NCBI GenBank assembly: GCA_017552325.1
Contig: JAFZQE010000002.1
Span: 62,001 to 126,000, forward strand
Reading direction: 5' to 3'
DNA length: 64,000 bases
DNA from: Oscillospiraceae bacterium
GTDB taxonomy: Bacteria; Bacillota; Clostridia; Oscillospirales; Oscillospiraceae
Shown here: positions 52,168 to 63,765 of the stretch, piece by piece
How the letters are laid out: the number at the start of each line of letters is the position of its first letter
Numbering within the stretch: position 1 is the first letter of the stretch
The notes under the pieces: model-generated
Told to the model about the DNA's origin: nothing
The model's input: only the letters and a program-made list of their open reading frames with translations
The model's database searches: none
Made by a program: the position numbers and the translations under genes

Positions 52168-53967
52168 ATGCCTATGAAAGCCACCTATCTGCTGCCCATC
52201 GCCACCGCCATCCTGATCGTGGTCTTCTTCGCCGGGCTGCCGGCCCTGCGCGTCTGCAGGCCGCCGCAGAAGCTGCAGGATGAAAAGCGCGGCTGGCGCA
52301 GCCACTGGTTCATCCTCGCGCTGACCCTGATCTACACCGTCGTCGCCTTCGTCAATCTCGGCAACGCCCGCTCGCCGCAGAGCTTCCGCCGCTTCAGCGG
52401 CGAGAGCGCCGTGTTCGAGCTGGAAAGCCCCTCCCCCGTCGGCCGCGTGATGCTCTTCACCGGCATCGTGCAGGGCGACTGCAGCATCGAGTTTTCGCCC
52501 GACGGCAGCAGCTGGCTGCCCGCGGCGAGCTATGAGGTCGGACACGCCTCCGTGCTCAAGTGGGAAGAGCCCAAGCTGGACGGGGCACCCGCCGGCGTCG
52601 TGAGCGCCGTCCGCCTCACCGGCTGGAACGGCGTCGAGCTGGGCGAGATCGCCGTGTTCAGCCCCGAGGGCGAGCGGCTGGCCCTGCGGAGCGCCTGCGC
52701 CGAGCTCTGCGACGAGCAGGACCTGGTGCCGGAGACGCCGCATTATATGAACTCCAGCTACTTCGACGAGATCTACCACGCCCGCACCGCCTGGGAACAC
52801 CTGCGCGGAATGAATCCCTACGAGTGGACGCACCCGCCGCTCGGCAAGACGATCATCTCCCTCGGCATCGCGATCTTCGGCATGACGCCCTTCGGCTGGC
52901 GCTTCATGGGCACGCTCTTCGGCGTGGCGATGCTGCCGCTGATCTACTGGTTTGCCCGCAAGCTCTTCGGCGGCAGGTTCGTCCCCGGCGCCTGCGCCGC
53001 GCTGCTGGCCACCGACTTCATGCATTTCACCCAGACCCGCATCGCCACGATCGACACCTTCGGCGTGTTCTTCATCCTGCTGATGTACGGCTTCATGTAC
53101 GAGTACCTGCAGACCCGGAAGCTGAAGGATCTGGCGCTGAGCGGCGTGTTCTTCGGCTTCGGCGCCGCCTGCAAGTGGACCTGCCTCTACGCGGGGGCGG
53201 GGCTCGGCGTGCTGTGGCTCATCCACTGGCTGCGCCAGGCGCGCGCCGTCTCCCCGGAGGGACGCGAGCGCGGCGAAAAGCCGGACTACCGCTATCCCGG
53301 CACGGAATTCGCGGCGAACGTGGCCTGGTGCCTGATCTTCTTCGTGGCCGTTCCGATGCTGATCTATTACCTCGCCTATATCCCCTACGGCAACGCCCGC
53401 GGCTGCATCCCCTTCAGCGGCGAGTATACGGCGCTCGTCTGGAAGAACCAGGGCGACATGTTCAACTACCACAAGGGCATCGAATCCACGCACCCCTACG
53501 CCTCCCGCTGGTACCAATGGATGCTGGATATCCGGCCGGTGTTCTTCTATCTGAAAAACTTCGGCGACGGGACCCGCTCAAGCTTCGGCACCTGGCTCAA
53601 CCCGCTGCTTTGCTGGGCCGGTCTCCTGACCCTGCCGGTGCTGATCTACATGCTGCTGATCCGCCGGGAACGCAAGGCGGGCTTCCTGCTCTGGGGCTAT
53701 CTGGCGCAGCTGCTGCCCTGGATCTTCATCACCCGCACGACCTACGAGTACCACTACTTCCCCTGCTCAATCTTCCTCGTGCTCGCGCTGGGCTACGTCT
53801 TCGGCCTGATGCGCGACAACATCAGGCGCTGGAAGCCCTTCGTCGTCGGTTTCTGCGTGCTGAGCGCGCTGCTGTTCATCCTCTTCTACCCCGCGACCTC
53901 CGGCATGCGCGTCAACAGCGAGCTCGCCACGAAGCTTCTCAAGTGGCTGCCCACCTGGCCGTATTAG
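52168..53967 (+). CDS. PMT-family glycosyltransferase (dolichyl/polyprenyl-phosphate-mannose mannosyltransferase-like)
   Basis: 599 residues, multi-spanning GT-C protein. After two helices (about 5-25 and 48-66) comes a ~100-residue external beta-rich insert (about 75-185: FELESPSPVGRVMLF, CSIEFSPDGSSWLPA, VSAVRLTGWNGVELG) that looks like a discoidin/F5-8C-type fold. The PMT core then begins with YFDEIYHARTAWEHL (the acidic catalytic loop), EWTHPPLGKTIISLGIAIFG and FMHFTQTRIATIDTFGVFF. Such enzymes use polyprenyl-phosphate sugars to glycosylate proteins or glycans outside the membrane. Target unknown. Preceded by a GGCGGGGGC/GCCCCCGCC hairpin (52136-52157). Confidence 0.85.
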   Translation: MPMKATYLLPIATAILIVVFFAGLPALRVCRPPQKLQDEKRGWRSHWFILALTLIYTVVAFVNLGNARSPQSFRRFSGESAVFELESPSPVGRVMLFTGIVQGDCSIEFSPDGSSWLPAASYEVGHASVLKWEEPKLDGAPAGVVSAVRLTGWNGVELGEIAVFSPEGERLALRSACAELCDEQDLVPETPHYMNSSYFDEIYHARTAWEHLRGMNPYEWTHPPLGKTIISLGIAIFGMTPFGWRFMGTLFGVAMLPLIYWFARKLFGGRFVPGACAALLATDFMHFTQTRIATIDTFGVFFILLMYGFMYEYLQTRKLKDLALSGVFFGFGAACKWTCLYAGAGLGVLWLIHWLRQARAVSPEGRERGEKPDYRYPGTEFAANVAWCLIFFVAVPMLIYYLAYIPYGNARGCIPFSGEYTALVWKNQGDMFNYHKGIESTHPYASRWYQWMLDIRPVFFYLKNFGDGTRSSFGTWLNPLLCWAGLLTLPVLIYMLLIRRERKAGFLLWGYLAQLLPWIFITRTTYEYHYFPCSIFLVLALGYVFGLMRDNIRRWKPFVVGFCVLSALLFILFYPATSGMRVNSELATKLLKWLPTWPY

Positions 53968-53974
53968 TTTATTC

Positions 53975-54079
53975 AACGGAAACCCGCTTCACCGGGCTTT
54001 CCGTTAAGGTGTGTTTTCCGAGGTACACGCCCCCGGAAAACACGGATTCTGAATTCTTTTTCGCCGTGCGCGGCGAAAA
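53975..54079. other. Three consecutive hairpins in intergenic region
   Basis: Stems: AACGGAAA-CCCG with its complement (53975-54005), GTGTTTTCCG/CGGAAAACAC (54011-54043) and TTTTCGCCG/CGGCGAAAA with TGCG loop (54058-54079). With the terminator that follows, the 200-bp gap is almost fully paired. Only the first could terminate the PMT gene, and it lacks a T run. Confidence 0.6.
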
Positions 54080-54101
54080 CTCTGCGAGGCTTCTCCAACA
54101 G

Positions 54102-54141
54102 AAAATACGCCCTGTGACACTTGTCACAGGGCGTATTTTTC
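54102..54141. terminator. Bidirectional terminator (PMT gene / pot operon)
   Basis: A perfect 18-bp stem AAAATACGCCCTGTGACA (54102-54119), 2-nt CT loop and complement ending TTTTT. It lies between convergent genes and serves potD on the minus strand. Confidence 0.93.
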
Positions 54142-54166
54142 TAAAATCTAAAAACTTAAAACTGAA

Positions 54167-55279
54167 TCAGCCGATTTTCAGCGTCTCCCAAAGCGTGGTG
54201 ATGTAGCCCAGGGTGTCGGCGTCGAGGTTGTGGTAGGCGTACCGGTTCAGGTACTCGTTGAAGTTGTCGGTGAAGCGGTAGAGCACGTCCATCGTCTCCT
54301 CGCCCAGTTCCTCCTGATAGTCGGCGTTGTTGTAGACCAGGGAATTCGGGGAGGCGTAGTAGATGTACTCGGCGTTGGCGACTGCCGGCTCCTCGGAGAG
54401 CATGTAGTTGATGAATATCTCGGCCAGCTCCTGGTTCTGGCAGCCCTTCGGGATGCACATCGCGTCGACGAAGAAGTTGGTGGGATCGGGGTAGTAGAAC
54501 TGCAGGTCCACGCCGTCAGCCTGTGCGTCGACCATCGTGAAGTAGTCGCCCGCGTAGTAGGCGCCGATCGCGGCCTCGCCGGACTCCATCATGTTGTAGA
54601 TCTCGTCCATGACATAGCTCTTGACCAGGGGCGCCTGGGCCTTCAGCTCGGCCAGGGCCTTGTCCCAGTCGGCGCGGTCGGTGGAGTTGACGTCGATGCC
54701 GAGCTTGTACTGGGCGGTGGCAAAGGCGTCGCGGGAGTTGTTGAACTGCAGGATCTCCCCGCTGTACTTCTGGTTCCACAGCAGATCCCAGCCGCCGACG
54801 TCCGCCTCGTCCACAACGGCGGCGTTGTAGATCACGCCGACCACGCCGTAGGTGTAGGGCACAGAGTAGGCGTCGGTCGGATCGTAGTACAGGCCGCGGA
54901 AGCTCTGGTCGATGTACTGATAGTTCGGGATATTGTCAAAATTCAGCGGCAGGAGCATGTCCTCGGAGATCATGCGGGCGATCATGTAGTCCGAGGGAAT
55001 GACGACGTCGTAGCTGACGGCGCCGCTGGAGAGCTTGGCGTACATGTCCTCGTTGCTGGCATAGGTCGTGTAGTTGACCTTGACCTTCTGACCGTACTCG
55101 GCCTCGTACCATTTTTCAAAGGCCTTGACGGTGTTGAGCGAGCCCTCGGAGCCGTCGGAGATATACTCGCCCCAGTTGTAGACGTTCAGGGTCAGCGTGT
55201 CCTTGGAGCCGCAGCCGGCCAGGGCCGTCAGCGCGAGCAGCATCGCGCAGACCAGAAGCGCGGAAAGAATCTTTTTCAT
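54167..55279 (-). CDS. potD: Spermidine/putrescine-binding lipoprotein PotD
   Basis: 370 residues. Lipobox ALAGC (Cys23), then the PotD-type start LTLNVYNWGEYISDG, VIPSDYMIARM, YSVPYTYGVVGVIYN and YYAGDYFTMVDA. The periplasmic-binding-protein-II fold with acidic pocket residues binds polyamines; here the protein is tethered outside the membrane. Length normal. Last gene of potA-B-C-D, 33 bp after potC. Exact polyamine preference cannot be read. Confidence 0.93.
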   Translation of the reverse strand: MKKILSALLVCAMLLALTALAGCGSKDTLTLNVYNWGEYISDGSEGSLNTVKAFEKWYEAEYGQKVKVNYTTYASNEDMYAKLSSGAVSYDVVIPSDYMIARMISEDMLLPLNFDNIPNYQYIDQSFRGLYYDPTDAYSVPYTYGVVGVIYNAAVVDEADVGGWDLLWNQKYSGEILQFNNSRDAFATAQYKLGIDVNSTDRADWDKALAELKAQAPLVKSYVMDEIYNMMESGEAAIGAYYAGDYFTMVDAQADGVDLQFYYPDPTNFFVDAMCIPKGCQNQELAEIFINYMLSEEPAVANAEYIYYASPNSLVYNNADYQEELGEETMDVLYRFTDNFNEYLNRYAYHNLDADTLGYITTLWETLKIG

Positions 55280-55312
55280 CGGTTTGTCCTCCTGTATACT
55301 GAATACTAAGCA

Positions 55313-56146
55313 CTAAGCGCTCTTTCTGGCCTTTTTCTTCTCTCTGGCCTCCTTCACGCTCTGGGCCGTGTTGGCGTCGAGGAGGTTGGAGATCAGAAGC
55401 ATGGCCAGGATCACGAAGAAGATGATGGTCGCCAGGGCGTACATCTTCGGCGTGACGGTCTTTTTTGTCATGTTATAGATGCGGATCGGCAGGGTCTGGA
55501 AGCCGTTGCCGGAGGTGAAGTAGCTGATGACGAAGTCGTCCAGCGAGAGGGTGAAGGCCATGATCAGGCCGGTCAGAATGCCGGGCATGATCTCGGGCAC
55601 CTCGACCTTGAAGAAGGCCCGCAGCGGCGTGCAGCCCAGATCCATCGCAGCCTCCGGCAGCGCCTTGTCCATCTGCTGCAGCTTCGGCAGCACCTGGAGG
55701 ATCACATAGGGCAGGCAGAAGGTGACGTGGGCGATCAGCATCGTCCAGAAATTCAGGCTGGTGGCCGCGCCGAAAAGCCGCCCGACGAAGACGAACATCA
55801 GCATCAGCGAAATGCCGGTGATGATATCGGGGTTGATCATCGGGATATTGGTCGCGGTGTCCAGCGCCAGACGCAGGTAGCGGTTCCTCAGCCGGTACAT
55901 GCCGACGGCGGCGGCCGTGCCCATGGCGGTGGAGATCAGCGCCGCGCTCACGGCGAGGATCAGCGTGTTCTTCACCGAGCTGAGGGTCTCCGCGTCGCGG
56001 AAGAGCTCCTCATACCAATGCAGCGAGAAGCCGGAGAAGACCGAAAGGCTTTTCGCCCCGTTGAAGGAGAAGACGAGCAGGATCAGGATCGGCGCGAAGA
56101 GGAAGAGCATCACGAGCCCGGTGTAAACTTTGGCGATCGGTTTCAT
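55313..56146 (-). CDS. potC: Spermidine/putrescine ABC permease PotC
   Basis: 277 residues, six helices. Starts MKPIAKVYTGLVMLFLFAPI; the EAA coupling loop is AAMDLGCTPLRAFFKVEVPE, and the family phrase FTLSLDDFVISYFTSGNG is present. C-terminal basic tail (REKKKARKS). It pairs with PotB to form the pore. 15 bp after potB. Confidence 0.93.
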   Translation of the reverse strand: MKPIAKVYTGLVMLFLFAPILILLVFSFNGAKSLSVFSGFSLHWYEELFRDAETLSSVKNTLILAVSAALISTAMGTAAAVGMYRLRNRYLRLALDTATNIPMINPDIITGISLMLMFVFVGRLFGAATSLNFWTMLIAHVTFCLPYVILQVLPKLQQMDKALPEAAMDLGCTPLRAFFKVEVPEIMPGILTGLIMAFTLSLDDFVISYFTSGNGFQTLPIRIYNMTKKTVTPKMYALATIIFFVILAMLLISNLLDANTAQSVKEAREKKKARKSA

Positions 56147-56161
56147 TTCTCTTCCCTCCCC

Positions 56162-57039
56162 TCAGGCCATCGCGCGCTTGTTCGCCGCGCGCTGCAGCAG
56201 CGCCATGCCGACCAGCAGCACCAGCATCAGGATGAAGGCGATGGCGGCGGCGAAGTGCAGGTTGTTGGCGACGTACTGGCTCTCGATCGCGTCGCCGATC
56301 AGATAGAACTTGCCGTTGCCGAGCTTCTGGGAGATATAGAAGGTGGAGATCGAGGGGATCAGCACCATCTCCACACCGGAGATCACGCCCGGCAGGCTCA
56401 GTGGCCAGACCACGCGGCGCAACACGCCGAAGCTGCCGCAGCCGAGGTCGCGCGCTGCCTCGATGAGCTTGACGTCCATCTTGGCCATCACCGAGTAGAT
56501 CGGCAGGATCATGTAGGGGAAGTAGTCGTACACCATGCCGATGACGACGGCGCTCTCGGTGCCGATGATGTGGATGCGCCCGAGGCCCAGCCAGTCGAGA
56601 AAGCCGTTGAGGATGCCGGTGTCCTGCAGGATGGTCATCCAGGCGTAGGTGCGGATCAGGAAGTTCATCCACATCGGGATCATGATCAGCGTGATCAGGA
56701 TGCCCTGGGTCTTCGCGCTCGCTCGGGAGATCATCAGCGCGAAGGGATAGCCCATCAGCAGGCAGATCAGCGTGGAGATGAGCGCCAGCTTCAGCGAGCG
56801 GGCGAAGATCAGCAGGTAGGTGCGGACCTCTTTGACCCCTTCCCCGTCGTTGACCTCGGAGGTCGCGGTGAAGAAGCGGCTGAGGTTTTCGGTGGTAAAG
56901 TGATAATCGTTGTCGGTAAAGGCGTAGTAGGCCACAAAGATCAGCGGCACGATGATGAACAGCGCCGCCCAGAACGAGTAGGGCGCGAGCGCCAGCCGCT
57001 GGATCAGACTGCGCCCCGCGCCGAGACGCTTGTTGTTGT

Positions 57040-57043
<4 letters not shown>
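56162..57043 (-). CDS. potB: Spermidine/putrescine ABC permease PotB
   Basis: 293 residues from the ATG at 57043, which overlaps the potA stop as ATGA; the open frame upstream is inside potA and not used. Six helices, external loop, and EAA loop [35 protein letters not shown] is the PotB hallmark. Works with PotC and PotA to import polyamines. Confidence 0.93.
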
Positions 57044-58203
<1,160 letters not shown>

Positions 58204-58568
58204 TTCCTGTCCTCCCGCGCAAAAAAAGTGACGCGCGCCGAAAGCGCACGTCACCCGGATAAGACGATGGAACAGCACCGCGCAGGGCGGCGCCGCCTCA
58301 ATGGAGTGAAGGAGTCTATACAGCAAAGAAGCCTTTACTACTCTTACTCTTATTGACCATTTCCCAAGGTTGACTGTCTTTCGACAATGGTTATAAAGGA
58401 ACCAACTTTGCAGAAACTGAGCTTTTAACTCAATCAATAAGGCAACAGAAGTTGCCGCCGCGTTCCGCGGAATTTCGGCATTCGACCCGGCTGTCCGTCT
58501 GGCCTCGGCTGCATCGCTGCAGCGGTCGCTATCTTGCTTTGGAAACCCTTTGTTGTATCCAATTGAGA
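58204..58568 (-). promoter_or_regulatory. Long structured leader of the pot operon
   Basis: About 365 nt lie between the promoter and potA, with no gene that I can support. Several hairpins are visible, such as GGCAAC/GTTGCC (58441-58455), CCGCG/CGCGG (58459-58470) and a GGCGGCGCCGCC palindrome near 58287-58298, and the leader ends in an intrinsic terminator 20 nt before the potA start. This is the layout of transcription attenuation. T-box and ykkC-type consensus motifs were looked for and not found. Confidence 0.6.
58221..58254 (-). terminator. Terminator inside the potA leader (attenuator)
   Basis: On the minus strand GTGACGTGCGC, TTTC loop, GCGCGCGTCAC (one G-U pair), then T7, 18-20 nt before the potA ATG. 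Since it lies downstream of the only promoter found, it must be read through for pot expression. Confidence 0.8.
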
Positions 58569-58574
58569 CGATTT

Positions 58575-58603
58575 ATTCTAACAAGTTTCCCTTCTTCTGT
58601 CAA
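58575..58603 (-). promoter_or_regulatory. Promoter of pot operon
   Basis: On the minus strand perfect TTGACA (58598-58603), 17 bp and TAGAAT (58575-58580). It lies just past the ftsH terminator. Confidence 0.85.
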
Positions 58604-58626
58604 TACATATTTCCGCCCGTTCCGAA

Positions 58627-58658
58627 CGAAAAACGCAGGGAAGACCCTGCGTTTTTCG
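58627..58658 (-). terminator. Terminator of the gdpP-ftsH operon
   Basis: CGAAAAACGCAGGG (58627-58640), AAGA loop and complement (58645-58658), giving a T run on the minus strand 15 nt after the ftsH stop. Confidence 0.92.
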
Positions 58659-58672
58659 CTGTTTTGACGGTA

Positions 58673-60673
<2,001 letters not shown>

Positions 60674-60678
60674 AGGCG

Positions 60679-61956
60679 TTACTCCTTGTACGTGATGGTG
60701 AGATAGGGCCCCTGTTCGGGACAGGGCGGCGCGGCGTTTGGGACGCCCAGCAGCGCCGCCGGTCCGTCAGCGGTGCAGAGCACGGGAACGCTGTCCCGGT
60801 CTGCGGCGGGGACTTTTCGGTCAATGAGGAGCTTGTGCAGGGTGCGGCTTCCGCCGGGCAGCCGGATCACGTCCCCGGGTTCGCGGCTGCGCACGAACAG
60901 CTCCGGGACGTCCGGCAGGTTGATCGCCCCGGGAAGGGGCGTCTCGCTGCGAGCCACGCGAATCACGTGCGTACCGATCCGGGTCTCGCCGGGAATGCTG
61001 AGAAAAGTCCTGGGGATGGGCGAAGACGACGCCCGATCCATCAGAAGCAGCCCGTAGACCCGCCGGGCGGCGCGGCCGCCGGGCAGATCGATCTGCGCGG
61101 AGGGGTTCTCCGAGCGGATCAGCCGGCACAGGGCCTCCACATGGGCGGCGCTCCGATCCGGCAGATCAGAAAGCAGCCGGATGGCGGAGCGCTGCAGCAG
61201 GGGATCCGGCAGGGCAGCCAGGGCGGCGCAGTCATAGCCGTCGCCGCTGCGGGCGCGCTCCAGCGCCTGATCCGCCAGCTCGGACAGCAGCGCTTCGTCG
61301 GCGCGCAGCCGGGACGTCATTGCCTGGACCTGTTCCAGCAGCCGGGGATTCTCCGCCTTGAGCAGAGGGACCGCGTCCAGCCGAAGCCGGTTGCGGAGAA
61401 ACCGGCGGTCCTGATTGCTCCCGTCCTCCCGGTGGGGCAGGTCGTGCTCCGCCAGATAGGCCAGGACCTGCTGATGGCTGACGCCCAGCATGGGTCGCAG
61501 GAGCTTCCCGCGCTTCGGCGGGATGCCGCCCAGCCCCGCCAGGGACGTGCCCCGCAGGAGATTGATGAGCAGCGTCTCCAGATTGTCGTCTGCCGTGTGA
61601 GCGGTGGCGACAAAGCCGGGGAGGGTATCGAAAAATGCATAGCGCGCTCGCCGCGCCGCCTCCTCCACGCTGTCCGTCGAGGTCTCGGCCAGTGCGCGAA
61701 CGTCCCCCCGGCCCACGGTCAGGGGAATGGACCAGCGTTCGCAGAGAGACCGGACGAAGACCTCGTCTTCGTCCGATTCCGCGCCGCGCAGCTGATGATT
61801 GAAATGGGCCGCCCGCAGTGTAATGCCCAGCTCCGGCGAGAGCGCGCGCAGGACATGGAGCAGCGCGACGGAGTCCGCGCCGCCGGACAGGGCGCAGGTG
61901 ACGAGCCCGCCCTCCGGGAGCAGACGCTCCATGGCGGCGGAAACTTCAGTCCTCAC
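60679..61956 (-). CDS. tilS: tRNA(Ile)-lysidine synthase
   Basis: 425 residues. N-type ATP pyrophosphatase with P-loop SGGADS (24-29), [28 protein letters not shown], and [17 protein letters not shown]; the C-terminal TilS domain contains [20 protein letters not shown]. It puts lysine on C34 of tRNA-Ile(CAU), changing AUG to AUA decoding; essential. Its start overlaps the dnaB stop by 11 nt, an unusual dnaB-tilS coupling. Confidence 0.94.
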   Translation of the reverse strand: MRTEVSAAMERLLPEGGLVTCALSGGADSVALLHVLRALSPELGITLRAAHFNHQLRGAESDEDEVFVRSLCERWSIPLTVGRGDVRALAETSTDSVEEAARRARYAFFDTLPGFVATAHTADDNLETLLINLLRGTSLAGLGGIPPKRGKLLRPMLGVSHQQVLAYLAEHDLPHREDGSNQDRRFLRNRLRLDAVPLLKAENPRLLEQVQAMTSRLRADEALLSELADQALERARSGDGYDCAALAALPDPLLQRSAIRLLSDLPDRSAAHVEALCRLIRSENPSAQIDLPGGRAARRVYGLLLMDRASSSPIPRTFLSIPGETRIGTHVIRVARSETPLPGAINLPDVPELFVRSREPGDVIRLPGGSRTLHKLLIDRKVPAADRDSVPVLCTADGPAALLGVPNAAPPCPEQGPYLTITYKE

Positions 61957-63286
61957 TGTGCTTCCACTCCCGATCGGCGAAGGTGGTGTACTGGGGCAGC
62001 CACTGGAGCTTGACGGTGCCCGTCTCGCCGTGGCGGTTCTTGGCGATGATGGCCTCGGCCACGTTCTTCTCCTCGCTGTCCTCGTTGTAATAGTCGTCGC
62101 GGTAGAGGAAGATGACCTCGTCCGCGTCCTGCTCGATGGCGCCGGATTCGCGCAGATCCGAGAGCAGGGGGCGCTTGTCGGCGCGGCTCTCGTTGGCGCG
62201 ATTGAGCTGGCTCAGGCAGATGACGGGCACGTTGAGCTCCTTGGCCATGATCTTCATGGCGCGGGAGATGTCGCTGACCACATTCACCCGGTTGTCGTTG
62301 GCGCGGCCGTTCCCGGCGGAGGTCATGAGCTGGAGATAGTCGATGATGACCAGCCCCAGGTTGTCGATCCGGCGGCACTTGGCGTTCATATCCGCAACGG
62401 TCAGGGAGGGGTTGTCGTCCACCCGGATATCCGTCTGGCTGATGGCGGAGGAGGCGAGGCCGATGCGGTTCCACTCGTCCTCGGTGAGCTTGCCGGTGAC
62501 CAGCTTCTGATTGTCCACAAAGCTCTCGTTGGAGATCAGGCGCATGCCCAGCTGCTCCCGGGACATCTCCAGGGAGAAGAAGACGATGGCCTTGTCCGTA
62601 TGCTTGGCCGCGTGGAGCGCGATGTTCAGAGCGATGGAGGTCTTACCCATGCCCGGACGGGCGGCGATGAGGATCAGGTCCGACTTGTTCAGACCGTTGA
62701 TCTTCCGATCCAGATCCCGCAGGCCCGTGGACAGGCCGGGGAACTCGTTGCCCGATTCGCTGAGCTCCGTCAGCCGGTCAAAGACCTTCATGAGCACCGT
62801 CGCGATGTGCTCCAGGGTGTCGCTGCGGCCGGAGGAACCGATGGCGTAGATCTTCTTCTCCGCCAGCTCCAGGATATCCTCGGCGGTGCCCACGCCTTCA
62901 TTGACGGCCTGGGTGATGTCCGTGGAGGCGGAGAGGATGGCCCGCAGCAGCGCCTTGTCCCGGACGATCTCCGCATAGCGGCCCGCGTTGGCCGCCGAGG
63001 GGGTCACATCCATGAGCTGCAGCAGGTAGTTGGCGGAGTTCTCCTCGTTGAAGACGCCCCGCTCGCGCATCTTGTCCAACACCGTCACCGGGTCGATGAC
63101 TTGGGAGTAGTTGAACATGGTGTAGATGGTCTCGTAGATATCCCGGTTCTGCTCCACGTAGAAGTCGTCGGGGCGCAGGATCCCCACCACCTCGCTGACA
63201 CAGCGGGCGTCGATGAGCATGCTGCCCAGGACGGACTGCTCCGCCTCGGCGCTGTATGGGACCTGTCGGGACAGCAGTTCTTCCAT
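61946..63286 (-). CDS. dnaB: Replicative DNA helicase DnaB (DnaC of Firmicutes)
   Basis: 446 residues. N-terminal primase-interacting domain (PYSAEAEQSVLGSMLID), then the RecA-like helicase domain with Walker A ARPGMGKT and FSLEMSREQLGMRL, Walker B LVIIDYLQLM and Arg-finger region. The hexamer unwinds DNA at the replication fork. Normal length, no intein. It follows rplI by 17 bp, the conserved rplI-dnaB order. Confidence 0.95.
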   Translation of the reverse strand: MEELLSRQVPYSAEAEQSVLGSMLIDARCVSEVVGILRPDDFYVEQNRDIYETIYTMFNYSQVIDPVTVLDKMRERGVFNEENSANYLLQLMDVTPSAANAGRYAEIVRDKALLRAILSASTDITQAVNEGVGTAEDILELAEKKIYAIGSSGRSDTLEHIATVLMKVFDRLTELSESGNEFPGLSTGLRDLDRKINGLNKSDLILIAARPGMGKTSIALNIALHAAKHTDKAIVFFSLEMSREQLGMRLISNESFVDNQKLVTGKLTEDEWNRIGLASSAISQTDIRVDDNPSLTVADMNAKCRRIDNLGLVIIDYLQLMTSAGNGRANDNRVNVVSDISRAMKIMAKELNVPVICLSQLNRANESRADKRPLLSDLRESGAIEQDADEVIFLYRDDYYNEDSEEKNVAEAIIAKNRHGETGTVKLQWLPQYTTFADREWKHSED

Positions 63287-63303
63287 GGAAATCCCTCCGG
63301 AAA

Positions 63304-63750
63304 TCAGGCCTCGCGGACCTCGATGTGGAGCTTGCCCGTCACCTCATAGCCCAGACGGCACTTGAGGGTATAGGTCCCCACATTTTTGATGGGTTCTTCC
63401 TGAACGATCTTGCGGCGGTCGATGGTGATGCCGTGCTGGGCCTTGAGGGCAGAGGCGATCTCGTCGGAGGTGACGGCGCCGAAGAGCCGCCCGCTGCCGC
63501 CGCCCCGGGCCATGACCAGAACGGTCAGATCCTCCAGCTTCTTGGCGATCTCCTCCGCCTGGGCCTTCTCCCGGGCGGCCTTCTCCGCCGCGGCCTTGTC
63601 GTTCATCTTCATGGTGTTGAGGTTGTCGGCAGTGGCCTCCGTGGCCAGCTTCCGAGGCAGCAGGTAGTTCCGGGCGTAGCCGTCGGACACGTCGATGAGC
63701 TGGCCGCGCTTGCCCTGGCCCTTGACGTCCTGCGTCAGAATCACTTTCAT
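63304..63750 (-). CDS. rplI: 50S ribosomal protein L9
   Basis: 148 residues, the usual size. N-terminal domain MKVILTQDVKGQGKRGQLID, family signature around GYARNYLLPRKLA, the long connecting helix (AAAEKAAREKAQAEEIAKKL) and the C-terminal RNA-binding domain. L9 binds 23S rRNA domain V. GGAGAGAGAAGACC precedes the ATG. Lies between gdpP and dnaB. Confidence 0.96.
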   Translation of the reverse strand: MKVILTQDVKGQGKRGQLIDVSDGYARNYLLPRKLATEATADNLNTMKMNDKAAAEKAAREKAQAEEIAKKLEDLTVLVMARGGGSGRLFGAVTSDEIASALKAQHGITIDRRKIVQEEPIKNVGTYTLKCRLGYEVTGKLHIEVREA

Positions 63751-63765
63751 GGTCTTCTCTCTCCT

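Noticed and set aside
58204..58437. In-frame N-terminal extension of PotA by 78 residues
   Set aside because: It runs through the leader terminator, has no ribosome site and is unlike ABC proteins; the ATG at 58203 has a good site.
58204..58568. T-box or ykkC-family riboswitch before potA
   Set aside because: The T-box AGGGTGG core and ykkC conserved segments were not found, so no class is assigned.
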